The notes below the pieces were generated by a model. It searched no databases. It was not told the DNA's origin and saw only the letters and a program-made list of their open reading frames with translations. Positions 34,789 to 43,828 of a DNA stretch of 64,000 nucleotides are shown here, in pieces. The position numbers and the translations under genes are program-made. This stretch comes from Streptomyces odontomachi. GTDB taxonomy: Bacteria; Actinomycetota; Actinomycetes; Streptomycetales; Streptomycetaceae. The stretch is taken from NCBI RefSeq assembly GCF_024435355.1, contig NZ_JAMJWG010000020.1:1-64000 (forward strand). The letters run 5' to 3'. Numbering within the stretch: the first letter of the stretch is position 1; each line of letters starts with the position of its first letter.

Positions 34789-37700
34789 TCACTCGACCTC
34801 CTCGCGCAGCGTACGCATTGCCTGGTCCGGGTCGATCGTCCAAGGGATGATGGTGCGATCCACGCTGCCGGTGTAGAGGACCGTGCCGTCGGAGCTGAAT
34901 CGGGCGGTGTTGATCGTGTTGGTGTGGCCCTGGAGGGTGGCCCAGCGGCTGGAGCCCGCGGTGTCCCAGAGCGTCACGGTGCGATCGCTGCCACCACTGG
35001 CGAGCAGGCGCCCGTCGGGGCTGAAGACCAGGGTGAGCACCGTCCCGGCGTGGGCGGTGGGCAGGTCACCGGCGGGCCGGTGGGTGCGCAGGTCCCACAG
35101 GTGGATGGTGCCGTCGGTGCCGGCACAGGCCAGCCGGTGGCTGTCCGGGCTGATGGCGACGGTTGCCGCACCGCAGGCGTTGCCCGGCGGTGACCACGCT
35201 CGCCCGCCGTTGCGGGTGTCCCACACCCGGACCGCGCCGTCGATGGTCGCAGCCGCCACGGTGTGCCCGTCGGGCGCCGCGGCCACGGTGCCCACCGAGG
35301 CGCGCAGCGTGCCGAGCTTTCGGTAGGCGGCCCGGCCGGGCGCGGGATGCAGCGCCCATATCCGCACCTGTCCGTCTCCGCCGCCGGTCACCACCGCGTC
35401 GCGCCACGCGGCCAGAGTGGTGAGGTCCGTGGGTGCGTGCCCCAGGACGCGGGCACGGGTGGGGTGCGCGGTCGGACGGACGATGACGCGGCCGTCGGTG
35501 CCGGTGTCCGCCCACCACGCTCCGCCGGGGTCGAAGGCCACCGCGAGAGCGCCATCCGAAGGATGCGCGGACAGGACGGCACGGCGCGTGCGGGTGCGGG
35601 TGTCCCACAGGGTGACGCTACCGTCCACGCTGCCGGACACCGCGAGCTTCCCGTCCGCGCTGACGTCCACGGAGGTGACCCAGCCGGTGTGGCCGGCCAA
35701 CGGCATGCGGTCGCGCTGCCACTCCAGCACGGTGCCGTCGCCGCCGGCCGAGGCGACCGTACGGCCGTCGGGGCTGACGGCGACGGCGATCACGGCCCCG
35801 TTCTGCCCGGTCAGTGAGGAGATCGCGGCCCGGCGCCGGACGTCCCAGCGGATCACCTCTCCGCCGTAGTCGGCGGAGAGCAGGATGCCGTCGGGCGCGA
35901 AGGCCAGCTCGCGTGCGGTGTAGCTGCCCTGAATCGTGCCCAGGTGGTGTCCGTCGTGCGCATTCCACAGTTCGACGCGGGCGCCCGGACCCCCGGCTGC
36001 CAGCGTCTGCCCGTCCGGGCTGATGGCCACTCCGTACAGGGGGTGGTGCTCCTGCGGCACCAGCCGCCTGCTCCGGGACGGGTGCCGGGCGTCCCAGACC
36101 ACCACCGCGCCCTCCTGCCCCGCGCAGGCGAGCAACGTGCCGTCCGGGCTGTAGGTCACTTCGGACCGTGCGCCGCCGCAGTCGTGCAACACCGTGCGCA
36201 CGGATCGCTCGGCGACGTCCCAGACGGTGACGTCGTCGCTGCTGCCCACGACCGCCAGTGACGTCCCGTCGGGGGTGAACGCCACTCCGTCCAGGATCTG
36301 TTCGGGGCCCTCCAGCCGGCCCGCCTGGTGCCAGGTGGAGGTGTTCCACAAGGTGACCGTGCCGCTGCGGTCGGCGATGGCCAGCAGCCGCCCGTCCGGG
36401 CTGAACCGCAGCGCCCGCGCCGCTGGGCCGGCCCGCCCGAGTACCGCTGTCTGGCGGCCCGAGGCGGAAAGCCACACGGTCGCGGTGCCGTTCTGCCCGG
36501 CCGCGGCCAATAATCGGCCGTCAGGGCTGAAGTCGACGTCCTTGACCAGCCCGGCCCCCGGTCGTAAGCGCCGCTGGAACGGTTGCGAGGAGGCCATGCC
36601 GAGCAGTGCACCGCGGGCGTCCGCGGTGTGCGCGGTGGTGTAGGCCCGGATCGCCAGCCGCTGCGCCGCGGCCGGGTCGGACGCCAACTCGGCCTGCGCC
36701 TGGACCGCGTACTGCCGCGACTCGGCGGTGTGCCGCTCCCGCACGGCCACCGTGGCGACCGTCATCACCACGGTCAGCAGCAGCACCAGGGCGCCGGCCA
36801 GAATCCGCAACCGGTAATTGGCCCGACGGATCCGGACGTGCTCCGCCGCCTCGCTGTCGCGGGAGGCGTCCAGAAACTCCCGCTCCGCGGCACAGGCCGT
36901 CAGCGACAGCCGCTGGGCGGCGGCAAGTTGCTCGCCGCGGTACAGGGCACCCCGGTCACGGCCGAGCGCCCGCCACGAGGCCGCGGCCCGGGTCACCAGC
37001 CGCTGCACCTCGATGTCCGCGCGGTACTCCGTGGCCCACGCGGCCAGCCGCGGCCAGCCGCGCACCAGCCCGTCGTGCGCGAGCTCCACGGTGTGCTCGC
37101 CCAGTACGACGACACGGCGGGCCGCCAGGTGCTCCAGCGCCGCCTTGGTCCGTGCGTCGGCGCCGAACTCCGCCCACTCCACGGCGCGCGCCCGTACCGT
37201 ACCGGCAGGGTCGGTCACGAGCAGCCGCATCAGCACCTGCCGGGCCGCTCCCGCCAACTCCGGCGGCATGCCCACGAACGCCTCTTCCGCCGTGCTCGCG
37301 GCCAGCCCGACGAGGCCGCCGAAGGACTCGTACGCCTCCAGGGTCAGCGTCCTGCCATGGCGCAGCCGCCACAGCCGGCGCAGCGCCGTGGCCAACAAGG
37401 GCAGCTCGCAAGAAGTGCGCTCGCCGTCGCTCATCAACCGGGCCGTTAGGGCCCGCTCGACCAGGACACCGCGGGCAGCGGCCGGTTCCACCACGGCGCG
37501 GCGTACGTCTGCCCGCTGCATCCTGTCCACGGGAACCACTGCCGCACCGAGTTCCGCGCCCCACCGGCGGACCCGGTCGGCGCGGACCCCGGCCACCACG
37601 CGCAGCGTTCCGCCGGGCTCACGCGCGTTCTTCAGCAGTCCGACGAACTCCTCGCGCGCTCCCTCGTCGGGCAGGCCGTCGAGGAACTGCTCCAGGTCGT

Positions 37701-38274
37701 CGAGGACCAGCCAGGCGCACGCTCCCGTGGGACCCTTGTCCTGGTCACCCGGCGACCCGCTCCCCGGACGGACCAGCTGCACGCCGCCCTGGACGGAGGT
37801 GTCGCCGCGCAGGGCCGCGGCCACGCCGGCGCACAACAACGACGTCAGCCCGACCCCCGAGGGCCCCGTCACCAGGCACAGGCCCTCGTCCCGTGCGGTA
37901 CGTGCCACATGCCGCACCAGGGGCTCCCGGCCGAAGAACAGTTCGTGCTCGTCCTCATCGAACGGTGCCGCACCCGGATACGGGCAGCTGAGGTCGTCGT
38001 CGGCCTCCCGTACCGCCTCGCGGGTCTCGTGCCAGCGCCGCTCCCACTCCTCCCGATCGGCGCCGCACGCGACGGCGTAGGCGAGGACCACGTCAAGCGA
38101 GGGCAGCCGCTGCCCGGCGGCGGCCTGCGACAGGGCGGTCGGCGAGTAGCCGGTGCGCTCGGCCAGCCGGCGGTAGGTGGGCCCGCCCGCCTGCTCGCGA
38201 AGCTGCCGAAGCGCGGAGGCGAACCGCGCAACCGGCCCTTCCTCGACGTCAACTGGCTTCTCAGGGCGCCCCAT
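34789..38274 (-). CDS. HTH-STAND ATPase-like protein with 14 WD40 repeats
   Basis: 1161 residues. In order: XRE helix-turn-helix (about 15-75, YRRLAERTGYSPTALSQAAAG); a novel-STAND ATPase-like region from FFGREPLVRHVAR; a Walker-A-like GPSGVGLTS (137-145) in which the key Lys is Leu143; Walker B WLVLDDLEQF (about 188-197); a membrane helix (about 487-508); then 14 WD40 repeats, enough for two seven-blade propellers. Such proteins are thought to sense a ligand with the propeller and signal through the STAND module. The missing Lys suggests weak or no ATP hydrolysis. Codon 588 is TTA. Confidence 0.85.
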   Translation of the reverse strand: MGRPEKPVDVEEGPVARFASALRQLREQAGGPTYRRLAERTGYSPTALSQAAAGQRLPSLDVVLAYAVACGADREEWERRWHETREAVREADDDLSCPYPGAAPFDEDEHELFFGREPLVRHVARTARDEGLCLVTGPSGVGLTSLLCAGVAAALRGDTSVQGGVQLVRPGSGSPGDQDKGPTGACAWLVLDDLEQFLDGLPDEGAREEFVGLLKNAREPGGTLRVVAGVRADRVRRWGAELGAAVVPVDRMQRADVRRAVVEPAAARGVLVERALTARLMSDGERTSCELPLLATALRRLWRLRHGRTLTLEAYESFGGLVGLAASTAEEAFVGMPPELAGAARQVLMRLLVTDPAGTVRARAVEWAEFGADARTKAALEHLAARRVVVLGEHTVELAHDGLVRGWPRLAAWATEYRADIEVQRLVTRAAASWRALGRDRGALYRGEQLAAAQRLSLTACAAEREFLDASRDSEAAEHVRIRRANYRLRILAGALVLLLTVVMTVATVAVRERHTAESRQYAVQAQAELASDPAAAQRLAIRAYTTAHTADARGALLGMASSQPFQRRLRPGAGLVKDVDFSPDGRLLAAAGQNGTATVWLSASGRQTAVLGRAGPAARALRFSPDGRLLAIADRSGTVTLWNTSTWHQAGRLEGPEQILDGVAFTPDGTSLAVVGSSDDVTVWDVAERSVRTVLHDCGGARSEVTYSPDGTLLACAGQEGAVVVWDARHPSRSRRLVPQEHHPLYGVAISPDGQTLAAGGPGARVELWNAHDGHHLGTIQGSYTARELAFAPDGILLSADYGGEVIRWDVRRRAAISSLTGQNGAVIAVAVSPDGRTVASAGGDGTVLEWQRDRMPLAGHTGWVTSVDVSADGKLAVSGSVDGSVTLWDTRTRTRRAVLSAHPSDGALAVAFDPGGAWWADTGTDGRVIVRPTAHPTRARVLGHAPTDLTTLAAWRDAVVTGGGDGQVRIWALHPAPGRAAYRKLGTLRASVGTVAAAPDGHTVAAATIDGAVRVWDTRNGGRAWSPPGNACGAATVAISPDSHRLACAGTDGTIHLWDLRTHRPAGDLPTAHAGTVLTLVFSPDGRLLASGGSDRTVTLWDTAGSSRWATLQGHTNTINTARFSSDGTVLYTGSVDRTIIPWTIDPDQAMRTLREEVE

Positions 38275-38376
38275 CCGGTCACCGTATAGGGAGAACCTGT
38301 GGTCGCGCTCCGGCCGCCGGCCGGCACGGCGGACGGGCCGGGCCGTGCGCGGGGGTGCCGGCGCTCGCCGGCCGTC

Positions 38377-38739
38377 CTATCCCAGGTACTGGCAGGTGCC
38401 GCGGGGCGTGTAACGGCCGTGTCCGGCGCGGCCCGTGTACTCCCGCCGGTCGATGACGACGGTGCCGCGCGACAGGACGGTCTCCACCCGGCCGGTGATC
38501 TGCTTTCCCTCGTACGCCGAGTAGTCGACGTTCATGTGGTGGGTCGCCGCGGAGAGGGTCTGCTCGGCGGTCGGGTCGTAGAGCACGACGTCGGCGTCGG
38601 CGCCCGGCGCGATGGTGCCCTTCCTGGGGTAGAGGCCGAACATCCGCGCCGGGGTGGCACAGGCGATGTCGATCCAGCGCCGGCGCGTCAGATGCCCCTC
38701 CACGACCGCCTGGTGGAGCAGGTCCATGCGGTTCTCCAA
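38377..38739 (-). pseudogene. C-terminal fragment of hydantoinase/dihydropyrimidinase
   Basis: About 120 residues equal to the C-terminal third of the D-hydantoinase family: ENRMDLLHQAVVEGHLTRRRW, CATPARMFGLYPRKGTIAPG, HHMNVDYSAYEGK and a GRYTPRGTCQYLG end. The N-terminal two-thirds with the metal-binding His residues is absent: coding similarity breaks off at about 38740, where the Nudix region begins. It cannot be an active enzyme. A second relic lies at 32340-32460 beside the LLM gene that normally accompanies hydantoinase. Confidence 0.85.
38701..38725 (+). repeat. 25-bp direct repeat, right copy
   Basis: Identical to 32396-32420 and in the same orientation, placed at the 5' break of the hydantoinase fragment. 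Confidence 0.7.
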
Positions 38740-38822
38740 ATGCGCCCACGTTGGACGTTCCGCGTGAGGAGCGTGGTACGTTCCGACCGCCCCTGGGTCT
38801 TGACCGCAACCCGAGGAGAGCG

Positions 38823-39242
38823 ATGGCGTACTCGCCCCCCACCTGGCCCGTCTCCGTCAAGGGCGTGGCGATGGACAATCACCGACGCGTGCTGCTGCTG
38901 AAGAACGAACGCGAGGAGTGGGAGCTGCCCGGTGGACGCCTGGAGCCCACCGATGCCACACCAGAGATGACGCTCGAACGGGAGATCAAGGAGGAGACCG
39001 GCTGGGCGGTGAAGGCAGGCCCGCTCCTGGACGTCTGGATCTACCAGCCGCTGCCCGAGGCGATGCCGGACCGGCGGGTCGTCATCGTCACCTACGGGTG
39101 CGACGTCCTCACCCCGAACATGGCACCCGTGATCAGCCACGAGCACAAACAACTGGACATGTTCACCGCAGACGAAGTCCCCCACCTGACCATGCCCGAC
39201 GGATACAAGCAATCCATCGCCGCCTGGTACGAACGGACGTGA
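38823..39242 (+). CDS. Nudix hydrolase
   Basis: A 139-residue protein with a Nudix box, GGRLEPTDATPEMTLEREIKEETGW being the region; relative to the standard G-x5-E-x7-RE-U-x-EE-x-GU it has one extra residue between Gly and the RE pair. It would hydrolyse a nucleoside diphosphate linked to another group; the substrate is not predictable. The ATG at 38823 has GAGGAGAG upstream. The XRE/TPR gene follows 6 bases later, a pairing common in Streptomyces accessory DNA. Confidence 0.82.
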   Translation: MAYSPPTWPVSVKGVAMDNHRRVLLLKNEREEWELPGGRLEPTDATPEMTLEREIKEETGWAVKAGPLLDVWIYQPLPEAMPDRRVVIVTYGCDVLTPNMAPVISHEHKQLDMFTADEVPHLTMPDGYKQSIAAWYERT

Positions 39243-39248
39243 CCGGCC

Positions 39249-40412
39249 GTGAGCGCTGGGCAGCTGACACGTCGCTCGCGACACGCACTGTGGCACTGGG
39301 CCACTCCGCAGGCCGAAGCCGTCCTCGCCGCCCGCGACCTCGGTGCCATCCTGCGCTTCCACCGCACCGTGCACGGCATGAACCAGACCGAGCTCGGCAA
39401 GCAGCTCGGCTACGACAAGACGTACATCTCGCTCCTGGAACTGGGCAAACGCACCCTCGATGACATCGGCTCCCGCCGGCACATTGCCCAGGCCCTGAGC
39501 CTTCCCCCACACGTGCTCGGCGTCACCGACCCCGCCGACACCGACCACCGCGCCGTAGTGCAGTTCGGCGAGTCCACCGTCCGCCTCGCCGGGATCGCCC
39601 GCCAGTCCGGGCACGCCTCCGAAGCCGTCGCCGAGCTTTGGCCACTGGTTGCCCGGTTGGAAGCCCGCGTGGAGGACGGGCATACCGAGCGGGACGTCCT
39701 GCCCCTGCTCGCCCGGGCCCGCGTCGGCCTTGGCGTCGCCCTCGGCAACGTCCTGCCCGAGGAGCGGCTCAGCACCGCCGCACGCTGGACCGCGAAGAGC
39801 ACGGACATCGCCCGATGCTTCGACGACCGCGCCTTCGCCTCCTCGGTGATGCGCATGCACGGCAACGAGCTGCGGAAAGCCGGTCTCCTCGGAGCCGCCG
39901 TCAACCGGCTCCTGCGTGCGGTGGATCTGGCGCCCGACCGAGCGGCCCGCGCCGCCACCCTGCCGCTCCTCGCGCGCGCCGCTGGCTCGCTTCGCAACCA
40001 GGAACTCTTCGACAGAGTGATGCGAGAGGCCGACCAGCTCCTCGACGAAGTCGAGCACACGTCGCTGTTCAACCCCTTCTCTCTGCACGAGATCCAGCTG
40101 CGCGGGCTCATCTCCACCGGCCGGCGCAAGGCCTCGATACGACTGGTCGAGCAGGGAAGCCCTGCTCCCACGACCACCGTTGCACCGCAATGGCGGGTCA
40201 TCGAGCTCGTCACCGTGGCCCATGTTCGGCTCACTGCCAACGACTGCAGCAACGCGGCCCGGTACCTGAACGCCGCGATCGACGAGGCCACCCGCCAGCG
40301 CCTTCCTCACCAACTGCAGCGCGTCATGCGTGCGGCGGCGGGGCGGCTGCCGGAGATCAACGAGGCCGCAGCTGATTCCCTGCATCAGATACATCAAGAG
40401 ATCGCTGCGTAA
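39249..40412 (+). CDS. XRE-family regulator with TPR-like repeats
   Basis: 387 residues. The helix-turn-helix is at about 33-85 (LGAILRFHRTVHGMNQTELGKQLGYDKTYISLLELGKR). The rest is helical and TPR-like, without a catalytic motif. GTG start, 6 bases after the Nudix stop, so the two are an operon. Likely a DNA-binding protein whose TPR part takes a peptide or protein signal. Confidence 0.8.
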   Translation: MSAGQLTRRSRHALWHWATPQAEAVLAARDLGAILRFHRTVHGMNQTELGKQLGYDKTYISLLELGKRTLDDIGSRRHIAQALSLPPHVLGVTDPADTDHRAVVQFGESTVRLAGIARQSGHASEAVAELWPLVARLEARVEDGHTERDVLPLLARARVGLGVALGNVLPEERLSTAARWTAKSTDIARCFDDRAFASSVMRMHGNELRKAGLLGAAVNRLLRAVDLAPDRAARAATLPLLARAAGSLRNQELFDRVMREADQLLDEVEHTSLFNPFSLHEIQLRGLISTGRRKASIRLVEQGSPAPTTTVAPQWRVIELVTVAHVRLTANDCSNAARYLNAAIDEATRQRLPHQLQRVMRAAAGRLPEINEAAADSLHQIHQEIAA

Positions 40413-40791
40413 ACGGGCTCCGGTTGCGGGCGTCAGCTGGCTGTCTCGGCCGACAGATTCGCGTCCCCACCGGTCGGCTTGGCGATCGGCCCGTCCGGGC
40501 CTGCACAGCTGAGCCATTGGTTCTCCTCACAGCGAGTCACTCCTGAATACGTAGAGCCAACCGGAGAGGAGACTGCTCGGATACCAGCGAAGGGGCCCCG
40601 CGCCATCAAACGCGACACAAGATCATTTTCGTTGCCGCGTGACTGGGCATCCCTTCAGCGTGAAGTCTCGCGCGATTCCCAGACCCGATACCTAACGTCG
40701 GCCATAGGTTGGTACGACCGAATCCGCGCGGGCATACACAGCCCATTAAGAATGACAAAAGTGACACAAGATCATAGCTAGCACGGGACGC
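40413..40791. other. Intergenic region with a repeated GACACAAGATCAT motif
   Basis: 379 bases, clearly less GC-rich than the flanks, which suggests acquired or regulatory DNA. The 13-base GACACAAGATCAT occurs at 40614-40626 and again at 40763-40775; the second copy lies 17 bases ahead of the XRE gene, where a regulator site would sit. No supported gene. Confidence 0.45.
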
Positions 40792-42181
40792 ATGATGGCG
40801 CGCGAACGGAACAGACGGTTCGAAGCTCTCCTCAAAGAGGCTGACTGGTCACGGGCTCAGGCAGCCGCTGCCTTCGTCCGGGTTGCCAAGGAAAGTCGGC
40901 TCACCCAGTACGTGCACGTGCAGCGGCAACACGTGCAGCACTGGGTAGCCGGGCATGAGCCCTCTGGGCAGGCCCCCATAATCATGTGCGAGGCACTGTC
41001 CCGTCGGCTGAAACGCGTCGTCACGGCGAGCGAGGCCGGGTTTGCAGCACCACACTCGCCAGTACAGGGGGTGCTGGACTGGAGCGTTGATCCGCTGATC
41101 TCGCTCAACGACTTGGGAGCACCGACTTGGATCCGAACCGGCGCAACCTGCTCCGTGGCGGGGTGTACTCAGCCACCACCCTCACCCTTCCCCCGACTCC
41201 TGGTGGGTCGAGATGGCGAAGAGACCAGCAGACGCAGAACACAAGGGCACACAGCGCGTCGGCCGCGGCGACGTGAGAAGCGTGCGTGAGATGACGCTGG
41301 CGTTTTCCCGCATTGACCAACGCCGCGGGGGCGGCCACGGCCGCAGGGCCCTTGTCCAGTACCTACGCGAGGAAGTTGCCGGCTATCTGGTGGGCCGGTT
41401 CCCCGACGACCGAACCCTCCGGGACATGTTCTCGGCCGCCGCCGAAGCCTCCTACCTGAGCGGATGGATGGCTTTCGACAACGGCGAGCACGAGATCGCC
41501 GAGCCGTACTTCGCACTCGGCCTCAAGCTGGCGGCCCGCGCAGTCGACGCCCCTCTCTCGGGTCACATCCTGCGCGCCATGGCACATCAGGCGCTCGACC
41601 TCGGGCTGTGCGACACCGCTCTGAACCTGTCCTCCGCGTCGATCGCCGGTCAGCGCTACCAGTCCGCGACTCCACGCGAGCGAGCGCTGATCACCGTCGT
41701 CCACGCCCGCTGCCTCGCCGCAACCGGGCAGAAGAATGCGTCAGCCAGGGCTCTGGCCCGCGCTGAGGACGATCTACGCAACGCGCACGACGGAATCGAA
41801 GAACCCACCCGCACCTTCTTCTTCGGCGAAGCGTCACTGGCCCACGAAATGGCCTGCACTCTTCGAGAGCTGAACGATCACAAGGGGGCGATCGGCCAGT
41901 TCGAGCGCGGCGTGCGGACCCGAGGCACCGAATTCAAGCGGACGCATGCGGTGACGCTCGGGTACCTCGGCGCAACACAGATCGCGACCGGCACCGTAGA
42001 AGAGGCATGTGCAACGTGGTCGAAAGCCCTCGACGCCATAGAGGAGGGCATCTACTCCGGGCGTGCCAGGCAGCGCGTGGTGGAGATGCGCCAACTCCTT
42101 TCGCCGTACCGGCGCCGGGGCATTCCCGCTGCTACGGAGCTGGAAACCAGGGCCGCCGGCTACCTCCGACAGGTAGCTTGA
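40792..42181 (+). pseudogene. XRE/TPR regulator gene broken by two frameshifts
   Basis: The first frame (ATG 40792 to about 41112) gives a helix-turn-helix part (ALLKEADWSRAQAAAAFVRV ... HVQRQHVQHWVAGHEPSGQAP). The typical continuation, DPNRRNLLRGGVYSATTL, is in a second frame (about 41113-41200), and the TPR half (RVGRGDVRSVREM ... to 42181, 322 residues if begun at ATG 41213) is in a third. Intact Streptomyces relatives carry these blocks in one protein of about 450 residues. Both shifts go the same way, as two single-base losses would. The TPR half may still be translated from 41213. Confidence 0.7.
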
Positions 42182-42209
42182 TCGCGTCACACCAGGAACG
42201 AGGAGAAGA

Positions 42210-42677
42210 ATGACCATGACCATTGAGATCGAGCCCATCGGTGTCGTGGTCGAAGGCCGTCAAGAGGTTGCCGATGACAACTGGGGCGGCGTCACATCCA
42301 TCATCCAACTCGACCCGAAGTTCCCACTCGACGTCGTCAAAGGTCTCGATTCCTTCTCCCATTTGATCGTGACCTGGCACTTCAACCAGGCATCCCCTGA
42401 TGACGTCGCCCTCCACGCACGCAGCCCACGGAACGACCCCCGCTGGGCGCCGTCGGGAACGTTCGCGCACAGAAACCACCGACGCCCGAACCAACTGGCC
42501 ACCAGCTTCCCCCGGCTGCTGAAGGTCGACGGCCTGGCCCTACACGTCACCGACCTCGATGCCGTCGTCGGAACCCCCATATACGATCTCGCGCCCTACT
42601 TCCATGCCATGGGGCCACGTGGGGAAGTACGTGAGCCTGCCTGGCCTAGCGAGATGCTCAAGAGCTACTGGGACTGA
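42210..42677 (+). CDS. TrmO/TsaA-like (UPF0066) protein
   Basis: A 155-residue protein: IEPIGVVVEGR, DDNWGGVTSIIQLDPKF and GLDSFSHLIVTWHF are the conserved blocks of the TsaA-like beta-barrel family, whose E. coli member TrmO methylates t6A37 in tRNA with S-adenosylmethionine. The ATG has GAGGAGAAG upstream. It lies 28 bases after the broken regulator and just left of CRISPR array 1. Stand-alone copies in accessory regions may act on other substrates. Confidence 0.75.
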   Translation: MTMTIEIEPIGVVVEGRQEVADDNWGGVTSIIQLDPKFPLDVVKGLDSFSHLIVTWHFNQASPDDVALHARSPRNDPRWAPSGTFAHRNHRRPNQLATSFPRLLKVDGLALHVTDLDAVVGTPIYDLAPYFHAMGPRGEVREPAWPSEMLKSYWD

Positions 42678-42818
42678 CAGATCCTGGATTCCGACAACCC
42701 CACGTCGTAGGGCCCTGGGGCGCGGGGCAACTGAGCGGGAAAGCGGTGTCGCGATCACATGAGAACAGGGCTGGGGCAGGGAGCACAGCGCCCCGCCCGC
42801 GGGCGTGTCGTTGAAGTG

Positions 42819-43031
42819 GGGACCATCCCCGCGGGCGCGGGGAGCCAGACGATGTGCTCCAGCATCGAGTCCGCCGACACGGGACCAACCCCGCAGGCGC
42901 GGGGAGCAGGCGATCCGCCAGCAGGGCAAGGTCGGCGCGCTGGGACCATCCCCGCCAGCGCGGGGAGCAGGGCAAGTGGGGCTCGGTGCACTCCGAGGTC
43001 CTGGGACCATCCCCGCGGGCGCGGGGAGCAG
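42819..43031 (-). CRISPR. CRISPR array 1, degenerate trailer remnant (4 repeats)
   Basis: Four 29-base repeats start at 42819, 42881, 42942 and 43003, with 32-33-base spacers. The consensus begins GGGACCATCCCCGCG and ends CGGGGAGCAG. Repeat 1 has a one-base insertion near its end, repeat 2 reads ACCAACCCCGCAGG and repeat 3 reads CCCGCCAGCG; only the fourth is perfect. Read on the minus strand the repeat is a type I-E one (CTGCTCCCCGCGCCC...), so the decayed left side is the old end. The IS30-family element begins 37 bases past the last repeat. Probably once joined to array 2. Confidence 0.9.
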
Positions 43032-43120
43032 TCGTGTCGGCGACGGCTGAAAAGTAGACCACTATCGACGCTTGGGTTCTAACGCCTGTCGCAACATTCC
43101 TTGATCATTATGGAGTGTTG

Positions 43121-43642
43121 ATGGCGAGGCGGGGACGTAAGCGCAGGCTGGAGCTTGAGGCCGAGTACTGGCGCCTTCTGGCGCCCGGGGTAGGCAGCGT
43201 CGAGGCGTACAGGCGCCTTGGGATCGGGCGCAAGACGGGCTACCGGTGGCGGGCGGAGAACGGCGGCCTGCAACCGGACTATCTGCCAGACGCCTCGCGT
43301 TCGGGCCGGTACTTGTCGCTGTTGGAGCGCCGGAGGATCGCCTCGTTGCGTGGCCGCGGCCTGGCGATCCGGAAAATAGCCTGCCTGCTCGGACGGGCAC
43401 CGTCGACGGTCAGCCGGGAGTTGCGGCGCAACAGCCGCCCACACGACTACGGCAGATACGACGCCGACCTGGCCCACCACCGCGGCCGCGAACGCGCCAG
43501 ACGTTCCCGACGCTCCAAGCTGTCCACGGATCCCGAGCTCAAAGCAGAGGTTCAGTCCAAGCTGGACAGGGAGTGGAGCCCGGAGCAGATCGCCGCCCAC
43601 CTCAGGAACCGCTGGCCCGACCGCCCCGAGCGGCACCTCTGT
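43121..43642 (+). pseudogene. IS30-family transposase, N-terminal part
   Basis: Residues: a basic HTH start (RRGRKRRLELEAEYWRLLAPG) and the IS30 repeat-binding HTH (RRIASLRGRGLAIRKIACLLGRAPSTVSRELRRNS). The frame is intact to ERHLC at 43642, where the ISL3 element enters. It continues at 47159 with HETIYRALYQGAKGG. Confidence 0.85.
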
Positions 43643-43663
43643 CTGGTTAGGGCGACGTTCAGT

Positions 43664-43696
43664 GGGATCTGTCAGCGATCACGGGGAGCCGTCACG
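43664..43696 (+). repeat. Left terminal repeat core of the ISL3-family element
   Basis: GGGATCTGTCAGCGATCACG... pairs with the complement of 47107-47139 with two mismatches. Outward similarity continues for about 20 further bases on each side. Confidence 0.8.
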
Positions 43697-43828
43697 TTTA
43701 GTGAAGGAGGGTGTTCGATTCGGGTCCGCGAGCCGGAGTGCGCCCTGCCGCGCAAGATCGGGTGTGACGCACCGACATGTTCGGGTGTGCCGGATTGAAC
43801 CCTCGCGTCGGTGGTCTATGTCGAGGAC

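Noticed and set aside
34184..34876. Open frames in the 650-base gap left of the STAND-WD40 gene
   Set aside because: No ribosome site, no codon bias typical of the neighbours and no recognisable domain; part overlaps the STAND gene in antisense.
40479..40781. A 100-residue frame upstream of the XRE regulator
   Set aside because: Composition is low-GC and irregular at third positions, there is no ribosome site, and no family resemblance was seen.
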